A stretch of DNA of 64,000 nucleotides from Microbulbifer hydrolyticus (GCF_009931115.1 NZ_CP047491.1:2555501-2619500), one strand, 5' to 3'; numbered from the stretch's first letter, positions 25,628 to 35,754 are shown. Notes: generated by a model from the letters alone, not told the origin. A program made the numbers and translations.

Positions 25628-26806
25628 ATGTACCAAAAATACTATCGACAATTTTTACAGGGCGCCCAAAAGGCAGCCTCACCCGGATGCGACCTGCCGG
25701 TTCTGCACATGGCGTGCCACTCCCACCACTACTGGCCCGATGTGACCCTCGACGCGGTCAATGCCTACTGGCAGGACGCCGCCGATATGGCCGACAGCAA
25801 GTGGGAAAAGATTTTCGGCGAGAAGATACCCGCCTTCCAGCGCGGCATCGCAAGCACACTGAAGCTGCCGGACCCGGCCCAGGTCGCCCTGGCGCCGAAT
25901 ACCCATGAACTCGTGTACCGCCTGCTCAGTGCTTTTGACCTGAGCCAGCCCCTGCGCATTCTGACCACCGATGGCGAATTCTACAGCTTTTCCCGGCAGC
26001 TGTTGCGTCTGGAAGAACTGCCCACCGTCGAGGTGGTACGCATACCCACAGAGCCTTTTGCCACCCTGCCGCAACGATTTGCACAGGAACTGCAAAGCGG
26101 AAGCTACCAGCTCGCCTACGCCAGCCAGGTCTTCTTCGATTCCGGCGTGGCCTTCCCTGGCCTGCTGGAGCTTGCCGCGCGCAAGCCGGACAGCACCCAG
26201 ATGGTGATCGATGGCTACCACGCTTTTTTCGCCCGCCCTACCGACCTCAGCGCCATCGCCGACAAGGTGTTCTATACCGCCGGCGCCTACAAATACCTGG
26301 GCGCGGGTGAGGGCATGTGTTTTATGTCCATCCCCCGGGGCTGCCAGTTGCGTCCGCTCAATACCGGCTGGTTTGCGGAAATGGCGGAGCTCGAAAACCG
26401 TGCCGAGGGCGTCGGTTTTGGCAACGACTGGTTGCGCTTTGCCGGCGCCACCATGGATTACTCGCCGCTTTATAAAGCGCTCGCCGTGCTCGAACTGTAT
26501 GCGCAAGAAGGTATTACCGTGGAATCCATTCACGGTTATGTTCAACAAAATCAGCGACGCTTCCTGGAAGCCATGGATGCCGCACATCACCCCTTGCTGA
26601 ATCGCGGCAACCTGATCGCTCACGATCTGGAAAATGGCCACGGACATTTCTTCACCTTTCGCTGCGGCAGTTCGGAAAACGCTGAAAAACTGCAGGCGGA
26701 GCTGCGAGAAAAAAATGTACTCTGCGATCGCAGACAACAACTGTTACGGCTCGGCTTTGCCCTCTACCACCCCGAAGACGAGACCTTCACACGATTGTTC
26801 AAATAG
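25628..26806 (+). CDS. Kynureninase-like PLP-dependent enzyme (aminotransferase class V fold)
   Basis: A 392-residue fold-type I PLP protein. I start it at ATG 25628 because the operator-like repeat lies just before it; a TTG at 25583 would put the repeat inside the gene. Visible: an N-terminal HSHHYWPD motif, as in kynureninase-like proteins of this group; LAPNTHELVYRLLSAFD near 90; DGYHAFFARP near 207 (PLP ring Asp plus His); and the probable Schiff-base Lys in FYTAGAYKYLGAGEG near 230. The C-terminal small domain follows. It is divergent from the glyoxalase-patatin-GntR operon. Whether it acts on kynurenine, cysteine or another substrate cannot be told. Confidence 0.8.
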   Translation: MYQKYYRQFLQGAQKAASPGCDLPVLHMACHSHHYWPDVTLDAVNAYWQDAADMADSKWEKIFGEKIPAFQRGIASTLKLPDPAQVALAPNTHELVYRLLSAFDLSQPLRILTTDGEFYSFSRQLLRLEELPTVEVVRIPTEPFATLPQRFAQELQSGSYQLAYASQVFFDSGVAFPGLLELAARKPDSTQMVIDGYHAFFARPTDLSAIADKVFYTAGAYKYLGAGEGMCFMSIPRGCQLRPLNTGWFAEMAELENRAEGVGFGNDWLRFAGATMDYSPLYKALAVLELYAQEGITVESIHGYVQQNQRRFLEAMDAAHHPLLNRGNLIAHDLENGHGHFFTFRCGSSENAEKLQAELREKNVLCDRRQQLLRLGFALYHPEDETFTRLFK

Positions 26807-26894
26807 CGGCGCGCGTTCATCGGATATTCATCTTCGCGGCGCCACAATAGGCGCCGTTACAACGATGTACCACTGGCAATATTAAGGATTCGCC

Positions 26895-27629
26895 ATGCAA
26901 AGAACCCTGAAACTGTTTTCCGCGGGCCTGTTGGCCGGACTGGTCGCTTTCACTAGCGGCTGCGGCAACGACACCACTAGCGGCACTACAAGCGGCACCA
27001 CCGGCACACTGATTTCCATTTCCGCACATGGGGAAGCCAGCCAGGCGCCGGATATCGCGAGCCTGTCCACCGGTGTAGTCACTGAAGCGGACAGCAGTAA
27101 TGCAGCCATGCAGGCCAACGCCGAGCAGATGGAAACCTTGATGAAGGCGATCAAAAAGGCTGGTATTGACGACAAGGATGTACAGACCAGCGGTATCAGC
27201 CTGAACCCGCGCTATGATTATCAACCCAATCGCGAGCGCGAAATCGTCGGCTATCAGGCACGCAACACGGTCAGCGTTACCGTGCGCAAGCTGGATGAGC
27301 TCAGTTCCATTATTGATGCGCTGGCCGCCGCGGGCGCGAATCAGATACACGGTCCCAGTTTTTCCATCGCCGAGCCGGAACCGCTCATGGCCGAGGCCCG
27401 GGAAAAGGCGCTGGAACAGGCCCAGGCGCGCGCAGAATCCTACGCAAACGCACTCGGCACCAAGGTGCACAGAATCGTGAGTATTTCTGAAGGCAGTCAG
27501 GGTGGCATGCCGCGCCCGATGGTGCGCATGGAAATGGCTGCGGCCAAAGACAGTGCCAGCACGCCCGTGGCTCCCGGAGAGAGCAGTGTTTCGGTCAATA
27601 TGGAGCTGGTGTTTGAGCTCGAAAAATAG
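26895..27629 (+). CDS. SIMPL (DUF541) domain lipoprotein
   Basis: A 244-residue envelope protein. The N-terminus is a lipoprotein signal (lipobox TSGC, Cys23) followed by a repeated Thr/Ser/Gly linker (DTTSGTTSGTTGT). The SIMPL/YggE-type domain starts near 40 (ISISAHGEASQAPDIASLSTGVV) and runs to the end, with ALEQAQARAESYANALG near 180, a family signature. E. coli YggE is linked to reduced oxidative stress; biochemical function is not known. It has AAGGA at a proper distance from the ATG and stands alone, ended by a strong terminator. Confidence 0.9.
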   Translation: MQRTLKLFSAGLLAGLVAFTSGCGNDTTSGTTSGTTGTLISISAHGEASQAPDIASLSTGVVTEADSSNAAMQANAEQMETLMKAIKKAGIDDKDVQTSGISLNPRYDYQPNREREIVGYQARNTVSVTVRKLDELSSIIDALAAAGANQIHGPSFSIAEPEPLMAEAREKALEQAQARAESYANALGTKVHRIVSISEGSQGGMPRPMVRMEMAAAKDSASTPVAPGESSVSVNMELVFELEK

Positions 27630-27651
27630 TCCCGAGGCTTTACTGATGCAT

Positions 27652-27681
27652 AAAAAATCCCGGCAATAGCCGGGATTTTTT
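27652..27681. terminator. Bidirectional intrinsic terminator
   Basis: TCCCGGC-AATA-GCCGGGA (27658-27675) with six As before and six Ts after, placed between the convergent SIMPL gene and the amidohydrolase gene. It should stop transcription from both directions. Confidence 0.9.
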
Positions 27682-27684
27682 ATC

Positions 27685-29007
27685 TTACTCGGGCTGTTTG
27701 TAAACAGTGCCGCCTTTCATAACAAACCGTACCCTCTCAAGGGTGGTGATGTCTTCCAGCGGGTTGCCTATTACACCCACCAGATCGGCATGCTTGCCCG
27801 GCGCGATGCTACCCAGCTCATCCTGGGCATTGAGAAGCTGGGCGGCATTCCAGGTTGCCGAGCGAATGGCATCGGCCGGGCTCATGCCCCCCTCTACCAT
27901 CAGGGCGAATTCCTTGGCGTTCTCTCCATGGCGACTGACGCCGGTATCGGTACCAAAGGCGATTTTCACACCCTTCTTGTGGGCGCGATTAAACGTATCC
28001 CGGATCAGCGGACCAATTTTTGCCGCCTTGGTGCGCACCATGTCCGGAAAGAAACCATCGACAGCGGACTTCTGGGTTACCCAATCCCCCGCCAGCATCG
28101 TCGGCACATACCAGGTGCCGTGGTCGATCATCATCTCCATGGTTTCGTCGTCCATGTAGGTGCCATGCTCAACGGAATCCACTCCGGCCCGGATCGCGCG
28201 CTCCATCCCTTCTTTGCCATGCGCATGTACCGCCACGGTAAAGCCGTAGTCCTTTGCCGTCGCTACAATCGCTTCCACCTCGTCTTGCATAAACTGGGGG
28301 TTTTGGCCGCTCTTGGCAACGCTGAGGACACCACCTGTGGCGGTAATCTTGATCAGGTCAGCGCCATCTTTATAGCGCTGGCGGACCGCCTGGCGAGCGC
28401 TGGCCACGCCGTTTACCACGCCCTCTGCCGGCCCCGGGCTCCCCATCAGATCCTGGCGGTAGCCGTTGGAGGGATCTGCGTGGCCTCCGGTCGTGGCGAT
28501 CGACTTGCCCGCGGTAAACACGCGAGGACCAACGACATCCCCACGTTTGATCGCATTGCGCAGACTGATGGTTACATTGTCGCTGTCTCCCAGGTCCCGC
28601 ACCGTGGTAAATCCAGCCATCAGGGTACGCTCGGCGGTGTTGACGGCACGCAAGGTGTAATCCGCGGGGTTCCAGGTGAAAGCCTCACTGTATGTACGCG
28701 GGCCAAACTCGTAGGACAGGTGGGTGTGCATATCCATAAGGCCCGGCAGTACCGAAAAGCCGCTGAGATCAATGACACGCTCACCCTGACGCTGGGTGAA
28801 GCCCCGCTCGACGGCCTCCACCCGGCCATCCACGATATGTACGGTGCGCTTCTCCAGCAGGCGACCATTTTCACTGTCGAACAGCCAGCCGGCGTGCACG
28901 GCGATATTCTCCGCCTGGGCGATTGATGCCAGCGCCATCAGGCCAAGGCCCAGCACGCTGCAAAAAACACGCTTTACGCTCCACTGTATTCTTCGGGGTA
29001 TGATCAT
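27685..29007 (-). CDS. Secreted amidohydrolase, prolidase/Xaa-Arg dipeptidase-like
   Basis: A 440-residue metal-dependent hydrolase with a cleavable signal peptide (cut near IAQA-EN, about residue 32) and so probably periplasmic. The TIM-barrel metal ligands are present: DMHTHLS (HxH near 93), the Lys of [11 protein letters not shown] near 218 (bridging carbamate), HAHG near 260, EHGTY near 282 and GTDTG near 352. It resembles amidohydrolases once called imidazolonepropionases or prolidases, some of which (Cc2672 and Sgx9260 groups) cleave Xaa-Arg/Lys or Xaa-Pro dipeptides. In a genome with cyanophycin enzymes an arginine-dipeptidase role would fit, but it is a separate transcription unit and this is inference. 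Confidence 0.85.
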   Translation of the reverse strand: MIIPRRIQWSVKRVFCSVLGLGLMALASIAQAENIAVHAGWLFDSENGRLLEKRTVHIVDGRVEAVERGFTQRQGERVIDLSGFSVLPGLMDMHTHLSYEFGPRTYSEAFTWNPADYTLRAVNTAERTLMAGFTTVRDLGDSDNVTISLRNAIKRGDVVGPRVFTAGKSIATTGGHADPSNGYRQDLMGSPGPAEGVVNGVASARQAVRQRYKDGADLIKITATGGVLSVAKSGQNPQFMQDEVEAIVATAKDYGFTVAVHAHGKEGMERAIRAGVDSVEHGTYMDDETMEMMIDHGTWYVPTMLAGDWVTQKSAVDGFFPDMVRTKAAKIGPLIRDTFNRAHKKGVKIAFGTDTGVSRHGENAKEFALMVEGGMSPADAIRSATWNAAQLLNAQDELGSIAPGKHADLVGVIGNPLEDITTLERVRFVMKGGTVYKQPE

Positions 29008-29140
29008 GATGTATCCAGTTTCCGGGCTTGTCGGTATCCGCCCCGGTTAGTGTTTATTGGTTGTTAGTTATTGATCGGCGCTGTGTCGAGCGTACTTAGA
29101 TGCGCCAAAGCCATCCAATTTACCGTATTCAGTGGCCATA

Positions 29141-29174
29141 AAAAAAGCCCGGTTGCTTGCACACCGGGCTTTTT
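29141..29174. terminator. Intrinsic terminator after the M16 peptidase gene
   Basis: AGCCCGGT at 29146-29153 pairs with ACCGGGCT at 29163-29170; A-run before and T-run after make it work on either strand. It lies 16 bases beyond the M16 peptidase stop on the reverse strand, insulating the amidohydrolase. Confidence 0.88.
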
Positions 29175-29189
29175 CAGGGAATGGCCAAC

Positions 29190-32039
29190 CTATTCCGTCG
29201 AGGGCAACACTTCTACCGGACCGATTCCCAGCTCCTCAATACCTTTCTGGATCTTGCTCAGATCCCCCACCACGACCCAGGTGAACTGGTCCGGAGCAAG
29301 GTATTCCTTGGCTGCCGCCTCAACCTGCTCCGTGGTCAGTGCACTGACCCGCTGCGGGTACTCAGCGATATAGTCGGGCGAAAGCCCCTTCTCCACCTGC
29401 CAGGCAATGCTCGACAACAACTGCACCTTGGTCTGGAAGCGAGCGCTCTGTTTCAGCACCTCGTCATCCTGGTAGTCTTTCAACTCCGTCTCTTTTATCG
29501 GGCGTTTACCGAGATACTCCCGAAATTCTTTCAACATCTCGCGCATGGCCGGCGCCGTTTGGTCGGTCTGCACCGGGGCAAAAACAATGTAAGGACGCTG
29601 GGACTCCGTATCCATCGATACCGCACGGGCACCGTAAGACCAGTGTTTGTCCTCACGCAAATTCATATTGAGACGCGAGGTAAACTTGCCCGCTATCGCA
29701 GACGCCATTGCATCAAACGCCTCTGCGCCGTCCGGCTTCCAAGGCGGCATCACGAGTCCGGCCATGATATAGCTCTGCTGCGCGCCAGGCCGATCCAGCA
29801 GGAAAACACGCGCTTTCTGCGGGCGCTCTACCGTCGGGATATCCAGTGTTGGCAGATCGTCACGCGGTGTGCGCCATTCTCCCAGGGTATCGTTGAGCAA
29901 CTTTTCGATCTCTTCCCTGGTGACATCGCCCACCACCGTCAACTGCGCATTGTCCGGACGCAACCAGGTTTTGTGGAATGTCACCAGATCCTCACGCGTA
30001 ATGGACTCGATCGCTTCGGGGGTGCCAGAACCGGTCAGTGGCGCACCGTAGGGATGGTCCTTACCGAAGAGCAGTGGCGGTAATTCGCGCATGGCAAGCC
30101 CTTGGGGCTGTGCCTTTTCTTGGGCAATGGAGTCGAGCCAGTTGGATTTTACCCGTGCCAGGTCATCTTCCTGAAACAGCGGGCTGGAAATCACATCGCG
30201 AAACAACTCCAGCGAGGGCTCGAGCTGGGTCTTCAGGGCGCTGAAACTCAGCGAATTGTAATCCAGCCCGCTGCCGGCACCGATACTCGCACCCAGCTCC
30301 TCCAGACGGGCGCTGAATTCCAGGCTGTCATAATTGCCAGCCCCTTCACTCAACATGCTCGCGACGACCCCTGCCAAGCCGGGCTTATCTTTATCGGCGG
30401 ATGCACCACTGCGGTATTGCAGGTTCATGAATACCACCGGCGTATCATGACGCTCCGCGAGCACCACCTTGAGGCCATTGTCGAGCGTAAAGGTCTGCTG
30501 CTCCGGCAGCTCAAGCTCAACCGTCTTGTCCACCGCGGGCAATTTGCTCCGGTCGACATCCTCACCACTCACCGCGTATTTGTCTTTGGGGCTGATGATC
30601 AGGGTAAAATGCTCGGGCTTGAGCCATTCCTGCGCGACGTCCTGCACATCCGACGCGGAAACCTTGGCGTAATCCTCAATACCCTTGATCAGTGCGGCCG
30701 GATCCCCGTAGTAAAATTCCGAGCGCGCCAGGATGTCGGTCTTACCACCAAAGCCACCAATTTTTTCCAGCCCTTTTACCAGGCTGGCAAACTCACTCTG
30801 CTTGATACGACGCAACTCATCCACGCTTACCCCTGAGCGGGCAAACTCACGCAACTCTTTATCCAGCAGCTCTTCCACCTTTTCCACTGACTGCCCTGGC
30901 TTGACATCCACCATCACCATAATCTGCCCGGCCAACTGCCGGCCGTAATAAAAGGCACTCACACTGGTTGCCACCTGCTCGTCGCGCACCAGACGGCGGT
31001 AGAGCAAAGAATTTTTACGATTGGCCAGTAGCGAAGTCATCAAATCCAGGGCATTTTCCTCCTCGCTGCCAATCGCAGGCACATTCCACACATAATAAAT
31101 CCGTGTCTGCGGGACCTGATCGGTCATCTCCAGGCGTTTGTTGACTTGGGATGGAAGCTCCCAGTTTTTTAACTCCGGTGGCACCGAAGTGCTGGGGATA
31201 TCACCAAAGTACTCACGCGCTTTTTTCATCGCGTCTTTTACCGTGATATCCCCGGCGATGACGAGAATGGCATTGGCGGGCTGGTAGTAATCTGAAAACC
31301 ACTGTTTTACGTCCTCGAGGCTGGCCTGATCCAGGTCCTCCATAGAGCCGATAGTGGTCCACGAGTACGGATGGTCCGAGGGAAACGTATTGGTGGCAAG
31401 AACGTCAAACGCCCGGCCGTAAGGACGATTCTCCCCCTGGCGTTTCTCGTTCTTGACCACGCCGCGCTGCTCGTCGAGCTTTTCCTGGCTGATCGCGCCC
31501 TTGAAATGCCCCATCCTGTCAGATTCCATCCACAGCGCCATATCCAGTGCGCCTACGGGCACCGTTTCAAAATAATTGGTTCGATCGTTATTGGTGGTGC
31601 CATTCATGTCGGTGGCACCAGAGCGCTGGAATGGCTCGAAATATTCGCCCGGGAAATTTTCCGAGCCATTGAACATCAGGTGTTCAAACAGGTGGGCAAA
31701 ACCGGTCTTGCCGCGCGTTTCGTCTTTGGAACCCACCTTGTACCAGATGTTGATAGCGACCACCGGCGCCTTCGGGTCCTCGTGCACGATCACCGTAAGC
31801 CCATTCTTTAACTTTTCTTTATGGTACGGCAGCTCGATTTCTGGTGGCTGGACAAAGGACTCATCTTTGCCGCTCGCCGCAGCCTTGCTGCTGGCAGCCG
31901 CTTCCTTATCGGCGCGCAGTGCCTTGTGCACATTGTCGTGCTTTTCTGAGGGCTCCTGACTCCTCTCACATCCCGCTAGAGCTCCCAGTGTCAACAAGAC
32001 AGACAGGCCGACCGGGGCCCAGACACGTCGCATTTCCAT
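29190..32039 (-). CDS. M16 family zinc metallopeptidase lipoprotein (two-domain)
   Basis: A 949-residue insulinase-family peptidase. ATG 32039 is preferred (AGGA nine bases upstream) over an in-frame GTG two codons earlier. The lipobox LAGC ends at Cys24, and a charged Ala/Lys/Ser linker runs to about 65. The inverted zinc motif HLFEH is at 116-120 with the distal Glu expected about 75 residues on. The second half repeats the fold without the zinc motif but with the usual R/Y pair region, as in pitrilysin-like fused proteins of about 920 residues. It should degrade peptides in the periplasm or at the outer membrane, and stands as its own transcription unit. Confidence 0.92.
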   Translation of the reverse strand: MEMRRVWAPVGLSVLLTLGALAGCERSQEPSEKHDNVHKALRADKEAAASSKAAASGKDESFVQPPEIELPYHKEKLKNGLTVIVHEDPKAPVVAINIWYKVGSKDETRGKTGFAHLFEHLMFNGSENFPGEYFEPFQRSGATDMNGTTNNDRTNYFETVPVGALDMALWMESDRMGHFKGAISQEKLDEQRGVVKNEKRQGENRPYGRAFDVLATNTFPSDHPYSWTTIGSMEDLDQASLEDVKQWFSDYYQPANAILVIAGDITVKDAMKKAREYFGDIPSTSVPPELKNWELPSQVNKRLEMTDQVPQTRIYYVWNVPAIGSEEENALDLMTSLLANRKNSLLYRRLVRDEQVATSVSAFYYGRQLAGQIMVMVDVKPGQSVEKVEELLDKELREFARSGVSVDELRRIKQSEFASLVKGLEKIGGFGGKTDILARSEFYYGDPAALIKGIEDYAKVSASDVQDVAQEWLKPEHFTLIISPKDKYAVSGEDVDRSKLPAVDKTVELELPEQQTFTLDNGLKVVLAERHDTPVVFMNLQYRSGASADKDKPGLAGVVASMLSEGAGNYDSLEFSARLEELGASIGAGSGLDYNSLSFSALKTQLEPSLELFRDVISSPLFQEDDLARVKSNWLDSIAQEKAQPQGLAMRELPPLLFGKDHPYGAPLTGSGTPEAIESITREDLVTFHKTWLRPDNAQLTVVGDVTREEIEKLLNDTLGEWRTPRDDLPTLDIPTVERPQKARVFLLDRPGAQQSYIMAGLVMPPWKPDGAEAFDAMASAIAGKFTSRLNMNLREDKHWSYGARAVSMDTESQRPYIVFAPVQTDQTAPAMREMLKEFREYLGKRPIKETELKDYQDDEVLKQSARFQTKVQLLSSIAWQVEKGLSPDYIAEYPQRVSALTTEQVEAAAKEYLAPDQFTWVVVGDLSKIQKGIEELGIGPVEVLPSTE

Positions 32040-32086
32040 TGTCACTTATCCTGATTTGCGTCCGAACAATGCTGCAAAGTGTAGGC

Positions 32087-32112
32087 AAAAAAAACGGGCG
32101 CCGTGGCGCCCG
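32087..32112 (-). terminator. Intrinsic terminator of the leucine dehydrogenase gene
   Basis: CGGGCGCCGTGGCGCCCG (32095-32112) forms a stem that, on the reverse strand, is followed by eight Ts (32087-32094). It lies about 90 bases beyond the dehydrogenase stop and upstream of the M16 peptidase. Confidence 0.85.
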
Positions 32113-32199
32113 AAATATACTTCACAGAGAGACGATGACTTCGTCAGAGGGAAATGCTCAGGCCGTTAGGGCCCGCTTTCATATTCTTCAGTTACCCTT

Positions 32200-33288
32200 T
32201 CAGGCCGCTGCAGAATCGGTGTTGCTCAGAGCGTCTTTATGCCCAAAGCGTTCTTCAGCGATACGATCTGCAACATGGGCAGTGGTTTCACCGGACTCAT
32301 CCGCGCGCTGGAAAACTTCCTGCATGGTGGTGCCAATGGTTTCGATGTGAGCCTTCACTTGCTCGGCATCGTATTCGCCCTTCTCGAGCCCCAGCTGCTG
32401 GTAGTACACATCGATAATACCGCCGGCATTGATCACGTAATCCGGCGCGTAGAGGATGCCCTTGTCCTTCAGCACCTGCGCGTGGCGCTCTTCCGCCAGC
32501 TGATTGTTGGAAGCACCGGCAATGGCGCCTACTTTCAGGCGGCCGATGGTGTCGTCATTCAGGATGGCGCCCAGAGCACATGGCGCGAACAGGTCCACAT
32601 CGAGGTCGAAAATTTCATCGGCGCTAACGGCCGTTGCGCCCAGCTCGTTGACCGCGCGATCCACGTTGTCCTGGAAGATATCGGTCACAAACAGTTCCGC
32701 ACCCGCATCTTTCAGCAACTTGCCCAGACGGAAGCCCACATTACCGACACCCTGGATGGATACTTTCAGGCCATTCAGGTCGGTGCGGCCCCAGCGGTGA
32801 GCCACCGCCGCTTTCAGGCCAACAAATACACCGTAGGCGGTGGATGGGGACGGGTCGCCGCCGTGCTCCTGGCCGGAAATCACACCGGACACAAATTTGC
32901 TGCGCTCGGCGATGATTTTCATGTCCGCGACACTGGTGCCGGAATCTTCCGCCGTGATGTAACGGCCACCCAGGGTGTTCAGGAAGTCACCCATGGCGCG
33001 CAGCAGTTCGGGCGTTTTCTCTTTGCGCGGATCACCAATAATGACGGACTTGCCACCACCCAGTTTCAGGCCGGCCATTGCGGACTTGTAGGTCATGCCG
33101 CGGGAGAGACGCAGTACGTCGTTGAGCGCTTCGGAGTCGTCGGCGTAGGGCCACATACGACAGCCGCCCAGTGCCGGCCCGAGATTGGTATTGTGTACCG
33201 CGATGATTGCCTTCAGGCCGCTTTTGGCGTCGTGATAAAAGGCGACTTCCTCGTGGTTATCGTAGGCAGGATGGGAAAAAATACTCAT
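32200..33288 (-). CDS. Leucine (Glu/Leu/Phe/Val) dehydrogenase
   Basis: A 362-residue NAD-dependent amino-acid dehydrogenase that deaminates leucine, valine or isoleucine to the 2-oxo acid. The substrate motif [11 protein letters not shown] near residue 73 carries the catalytic-region lysines, with TYKSAMAGL just before it; the catalytic Asp lies in TAEDSGTS near 110. The Rossmann fold shows [17 protein letters not shown] near 175. The C-terminus has GASNNQLAE and [14 protein letters not shown], as in leucine dehydrogenases of about 360 residues. It is a single-gene unit, with an inverted repeat upstream that may bind its regulator. Confidence 0.92.
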   Translation of the reverse strand: MSIFSHPAYDNHEEVAFYHDAKSGLKAIIAVHNTNLGPALGGCRMWPYADDSEALNDVLRLSRGMTYKSAMAGLKLGGGKSVIIGDPRKEKTPELLRAMGDFLNTLGGRYITAEDSGTSVADMKIIAERSKFVSGVISGQEHGGDPSPSTAYGVFVGLKAAVAHRWGRTDLNGLKVSIQGVGNVGFRLGKLLKDAGAELFVTDIFQDNVDRAVNELGATAVSADEIFDLDVDLFAPCALGAILNDDTIGRLKVGAIAGASNNQLAEERHAQVLKDKGILYAPDYVINAGGIIDVYYQQLGLEKGEYDAEQVKAHIETIGTTMQEVFQRADESGETTAHVADRIAEERFGHKDALSNTDSAAA

Positions 33289-33663
33289 AAAAATCCTCTC
33301 CGGAGGCCGGTTTTACGTCGGCGCCAGACTTGGCCAATTGTGTCAGCTCTGTCCGCAACCGTGCTTTATTGTAGGTTCCTAAGAATATAGCTACTGACTA
33401 CTTAGGAACATTGCATTCTTTGCACCAAATGAACGCATACTACCAAAACCATCCCAATATTTTATTAATTTTAGGATGTTCTTACGCCCAATAACCGAAT
33501 CGGCGCAGTGGTCACTCTTTACCCAGCGCAGCAGGGCCCGCCAGCCGGAACGGGTTTCCCCAAGACTAAGCGATCTACTGACACGGCTCCGCTGGCCTGT
33601 CACCGCCTGTCTGGTAGAATCCGCGCCCTAACAGACCCACCCCCGAGTTACAGAGAACTGTCC
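33289..33663. other. Divergent intergenic region, leucine dehydrogenase / RNase II
   Basis: A 375-base divergent region carrying both promoters. A perfect inverted repeat (33375-33409) is the only clear feature. An in-frame forward extension of RNase II back to 33508 lacks the composition of coding sequence, so it is treated as non-coding. Confidence 0.5.
33375..33409. promoter_or_regulatory. Nine-base inverted repeat upstream of leucine dehydrogenase
   Basis: GTTCCTAAG (33375-33383) and CTTAGGAAC (33401-33409) are perfect inverted arms separated by 17 AT-rich bases containing TATATT on the reverse strand. The 26-base centre-to-centre spacing is about two and a half helical turns; this could be an operator overlapping the dehydrogenase promoter, or a leader hairpin. 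Confidence 0.5.
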
Positions 33664-35628
33664 ATGCTCAATTCCGACGCCCTGAAGCAGCTGTCCCAGC
33701 TGAAAACTGATATCCGCTCCACCAAGGAATTCGCCGAGGGTCGCGTCCGTGGCAGTAGCGGAAAGTTCGGGTTTGTGGTGCTGGACGACGGACGCGAGGC
33801 GTTTTTGCCGCCTTCGGAGATGGACCGGGTGTTTCCCGGAGACCGGGTGCGGGTGAGCCTGACCGAAGAGGATAAAGGCAAGATATCCGCAGAGCTGGAC
33901 CAGTTGATCGAATCAGACCTCAAATATCTGGTCGGCCAGTATGTTCAGCGTGGCCAGGGCCACTTTATCCAGCCCAGCGAGCACGGCCTGTCGCGCTGGA
34001 TCTTCCTGCCACCCAAAGCCCGCGGCAAAGCGCAACCGGGCGAGTTCATTGCCTGCACGGTAACCCGCCACCCGTTCAAGGACGGCAAATCCCAGGCGAA
34101 AGTGGAGACCGTGATCGGCAAACCGGACAGCGCGGGTATCGAGCACGCGTTTGTGGTCGCTCAATACCGGCTGCCCAACCAGTTTGGCAAAGCCGCGCTC
34201 GAGCAAGCGGAGTCAATCCCGGCACAACTGGAGGCACTTTGCGCTGAGCGTAAAGACCTGTCCGATCTCGGCTTTGTCACCATTGACGCAGAATCCACCA
34301 GAGATATGGACGACGCCCTCGCGGTCACGGAATCCGACAACGGCTGGACCCTGCATATCGCGGTGGCCGACCCTTCCAGCCTGATCGACGCCGGCTCGCC
34401 ACTGGACAAGGAAGCGCGCGCGCGTGCCAACAGCGTATATCTGGCCGGCGAAACGTTGCCCATGCTGCCGGCAAACCTGTGTGAGAACAGCTTTTCCCTG
34501 ATCGCCGGTGAGCTGCGCCCCGTGCTGGTCATGCATATAGAGGTGGGCAAAGACGGTGCCCTTAACGGGTTCGACTACGAGTTCGCCGCTATCCGCTCCC
34601 GGCACAAGCTGAGCTATGCACAGGTCGCACAATTTATCGATGGTGACGACAACGCCGCACCTACGGACCAGCACGAGAACCTGCGCCGCCTGGATGCGTT
34701 GAGCAAGGCGCGTGCGGAGTACCGTGCCGGCCACTCACTGGTGATGGAGGACCGTCCGGACTACGAACTGATTCTCAACGACCAGCGCAAGATCGAGCGT
34801 ATCGAGAAGCAGCAGCGCACTGCTGCCCAGCGCGTGGTCGAAGAAGCCATGCTGGCCGCGAACATCAGCGCGGGTAAAAAACTTGCCGAGCTCGGTGGTG
34901 GCTGTTTCTCTATTCACCTGGGTTTCCGCGACGAGCGCATGGCGGAAATCCGCACTCTGCTGAAAGAGGTTCTCCCGGAGTACGCGGAGCAGGATCTGCA
35001 CCAGCTCGACGTTTACCTCAAGCTGGTAAAAGAACTCGAATCCCACAGCGATACGGAAATGCACAACGTACTGGCCGTCCTCAAGCGTATGCTGCGCCCG
35101 GGGGAGCTGAGCAACAATGCGGCACCACACCTGGGTCTGGGCCTCGCGCACTATGCGACCGTGACCTCCCCGATTCGGAAGTTTAACGACCTGCACAACC
35201 ACCGGGTCCTGCGCGCCGCCCAGCAGGGCGAGGCACAGCCAACCCTCGACGAAGAACAGGGTGAAGCCCTGCAGCAGAATGTTAGCACCGGGCGCCAGGC
35301 CGACCGCGCACTGCAACAGTGGTTGTTCTGCCAGTTCCTTGAAGGCAAAACTGGTGAGACCTTCCCCGGTGCCATCACCCTGGTCAACGGCGCCGGTATT
35401 GGTGTGCGCCTGGATGATTTCGGCATCAATGGATTCGTGCGCTTCAACAACAAGAAGAACCCGTTCGATTTCGACGGCAAGCGTCTGCGCATCACCCGCG
35501 GCGAAGAAACCTTCCAGCTGGAGCAGCAGGTACAGGTAAAAGTGGCCGCGGTAGATACCGACAAACGCCGCATCGCCTTCGAACTGGCTCCATCCAGCAC
35601 CACTAGCAGCACCACTAGCACCGAATAA
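33664..35628 (+). CDS. rnb: RNase II family 3'-5' exoribonuclease
   Basis: A 654-residue exoribonuclease starting at ATG 33664 (MLNSDALKQL), close to the 644 of E. coli RNase II. It degrades single-stranded RNA from the 3' end. Order: N-terminal cold-shock domains (GKFGFVVLDDGREAFLPP near 30-47), the RNB catalytic domain with the acidic cluster in AESTRDMDDALAV near 210-222, LGLAHYATVTSPIRKFNDL near 490 (VTSPIRRYxD type), and a C-terminal S1 domain (FNKKNPFDF region near 595). The tail is a Ser/Thr repeat (SSTTSSTTSTE) made by a short tandem DNA repeat. The single-chain size favours RNase II over RNase R (about 800). Confidence 0.93.
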   Translation: MLNSDALKQLSQLKTDIRSTKEFAEGRVRGSSGKFGFVVLDDGREAFLPPSEMDRVFPGDRVRVSLTEEDKGKISAELDQLIESDLKYLVGQYVQRGQGHFIQPSEHGLSRWIFLPPKARGKAQPGEFIACTVTRHPFKDGKSQAKVETVIGKPDSAGIEHAFVVAQYRLPNQFGKAALEQAESIPAQLEALCAERKDLSDLGFVTIDAESTRDMDDALAVTESDNGWTLHIAVADPSSLIDAGSPLDKEARARANSVYLAGETLPMLPANLCENSFSLIAGELRPVLVMHIEVGKDGALNGFDYEFAAIRSRHKLSYAQVAQFIDGDDNAAPTDQHENLRRLDALSKARAEYRAGHSLVMEDRPDYELILNDQRKIERIEKQQRTAAQRVVEEAMLAANISAGKKLAELGGGCFSIHLGFRDERMAEIRTLLKEVLPEYAEQDLHQLDVYLKLVKELESHSDTEMHNVLAVLKRMLRPGELSNNAAPHLGLGLAHYATVTSPIRKFNDLHNHRVLRAAQQGEAQPTLDEEQGEALQQNVSTGRQADRALQQWLFCQFLEGKTGETFPGAITLVNGAGIGVRLDDFGINGFVRFNNKKNPFDFDGKRLRITRGEETFQLEQQVQVKVAAVDTDKRRIAFELAPSSTTSSTTSTE

Positions 35629-35676
35629 TTGGCAGCCACACGCTGCTCCTCGTCGCGACACCAGACTAAACTTCCA

Positions 35677-35701
35677 GCCGCGGAGCCAAAAGCTCCGCGG
35701 C
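35677..35701 (+). terminator. Strong hairpin between rnb and pepD
   Basis: GCCGCGGAGC (35677-35686) and GCTCCGCGGC (35692-35701) form a perfect ten-base stem with a five-base loop. No U-tract follows, so it may be an RNA-stabilising or pausing structure after rnb rather than a classic terminator; pepD starts 54 bases on. Confidence 0.5.
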
Positions 35702-35754
35702 CGTCACCGGCCCACCCGGATTCACCCATCCCCGGTCAAGATTAAGGAATTTCC

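Noticed and set aside
25679..26740. 353-residue reverse open frame
   Set aside because: Antisense to the kynureninase-like gene, which has PLP motifs and a sensible start; the frame has no domain.
33508..33663. 52-residue N-terminal extension of RNase II
   Set aside because: The extension has atypical composition and the family start aligns with ATG 33664.
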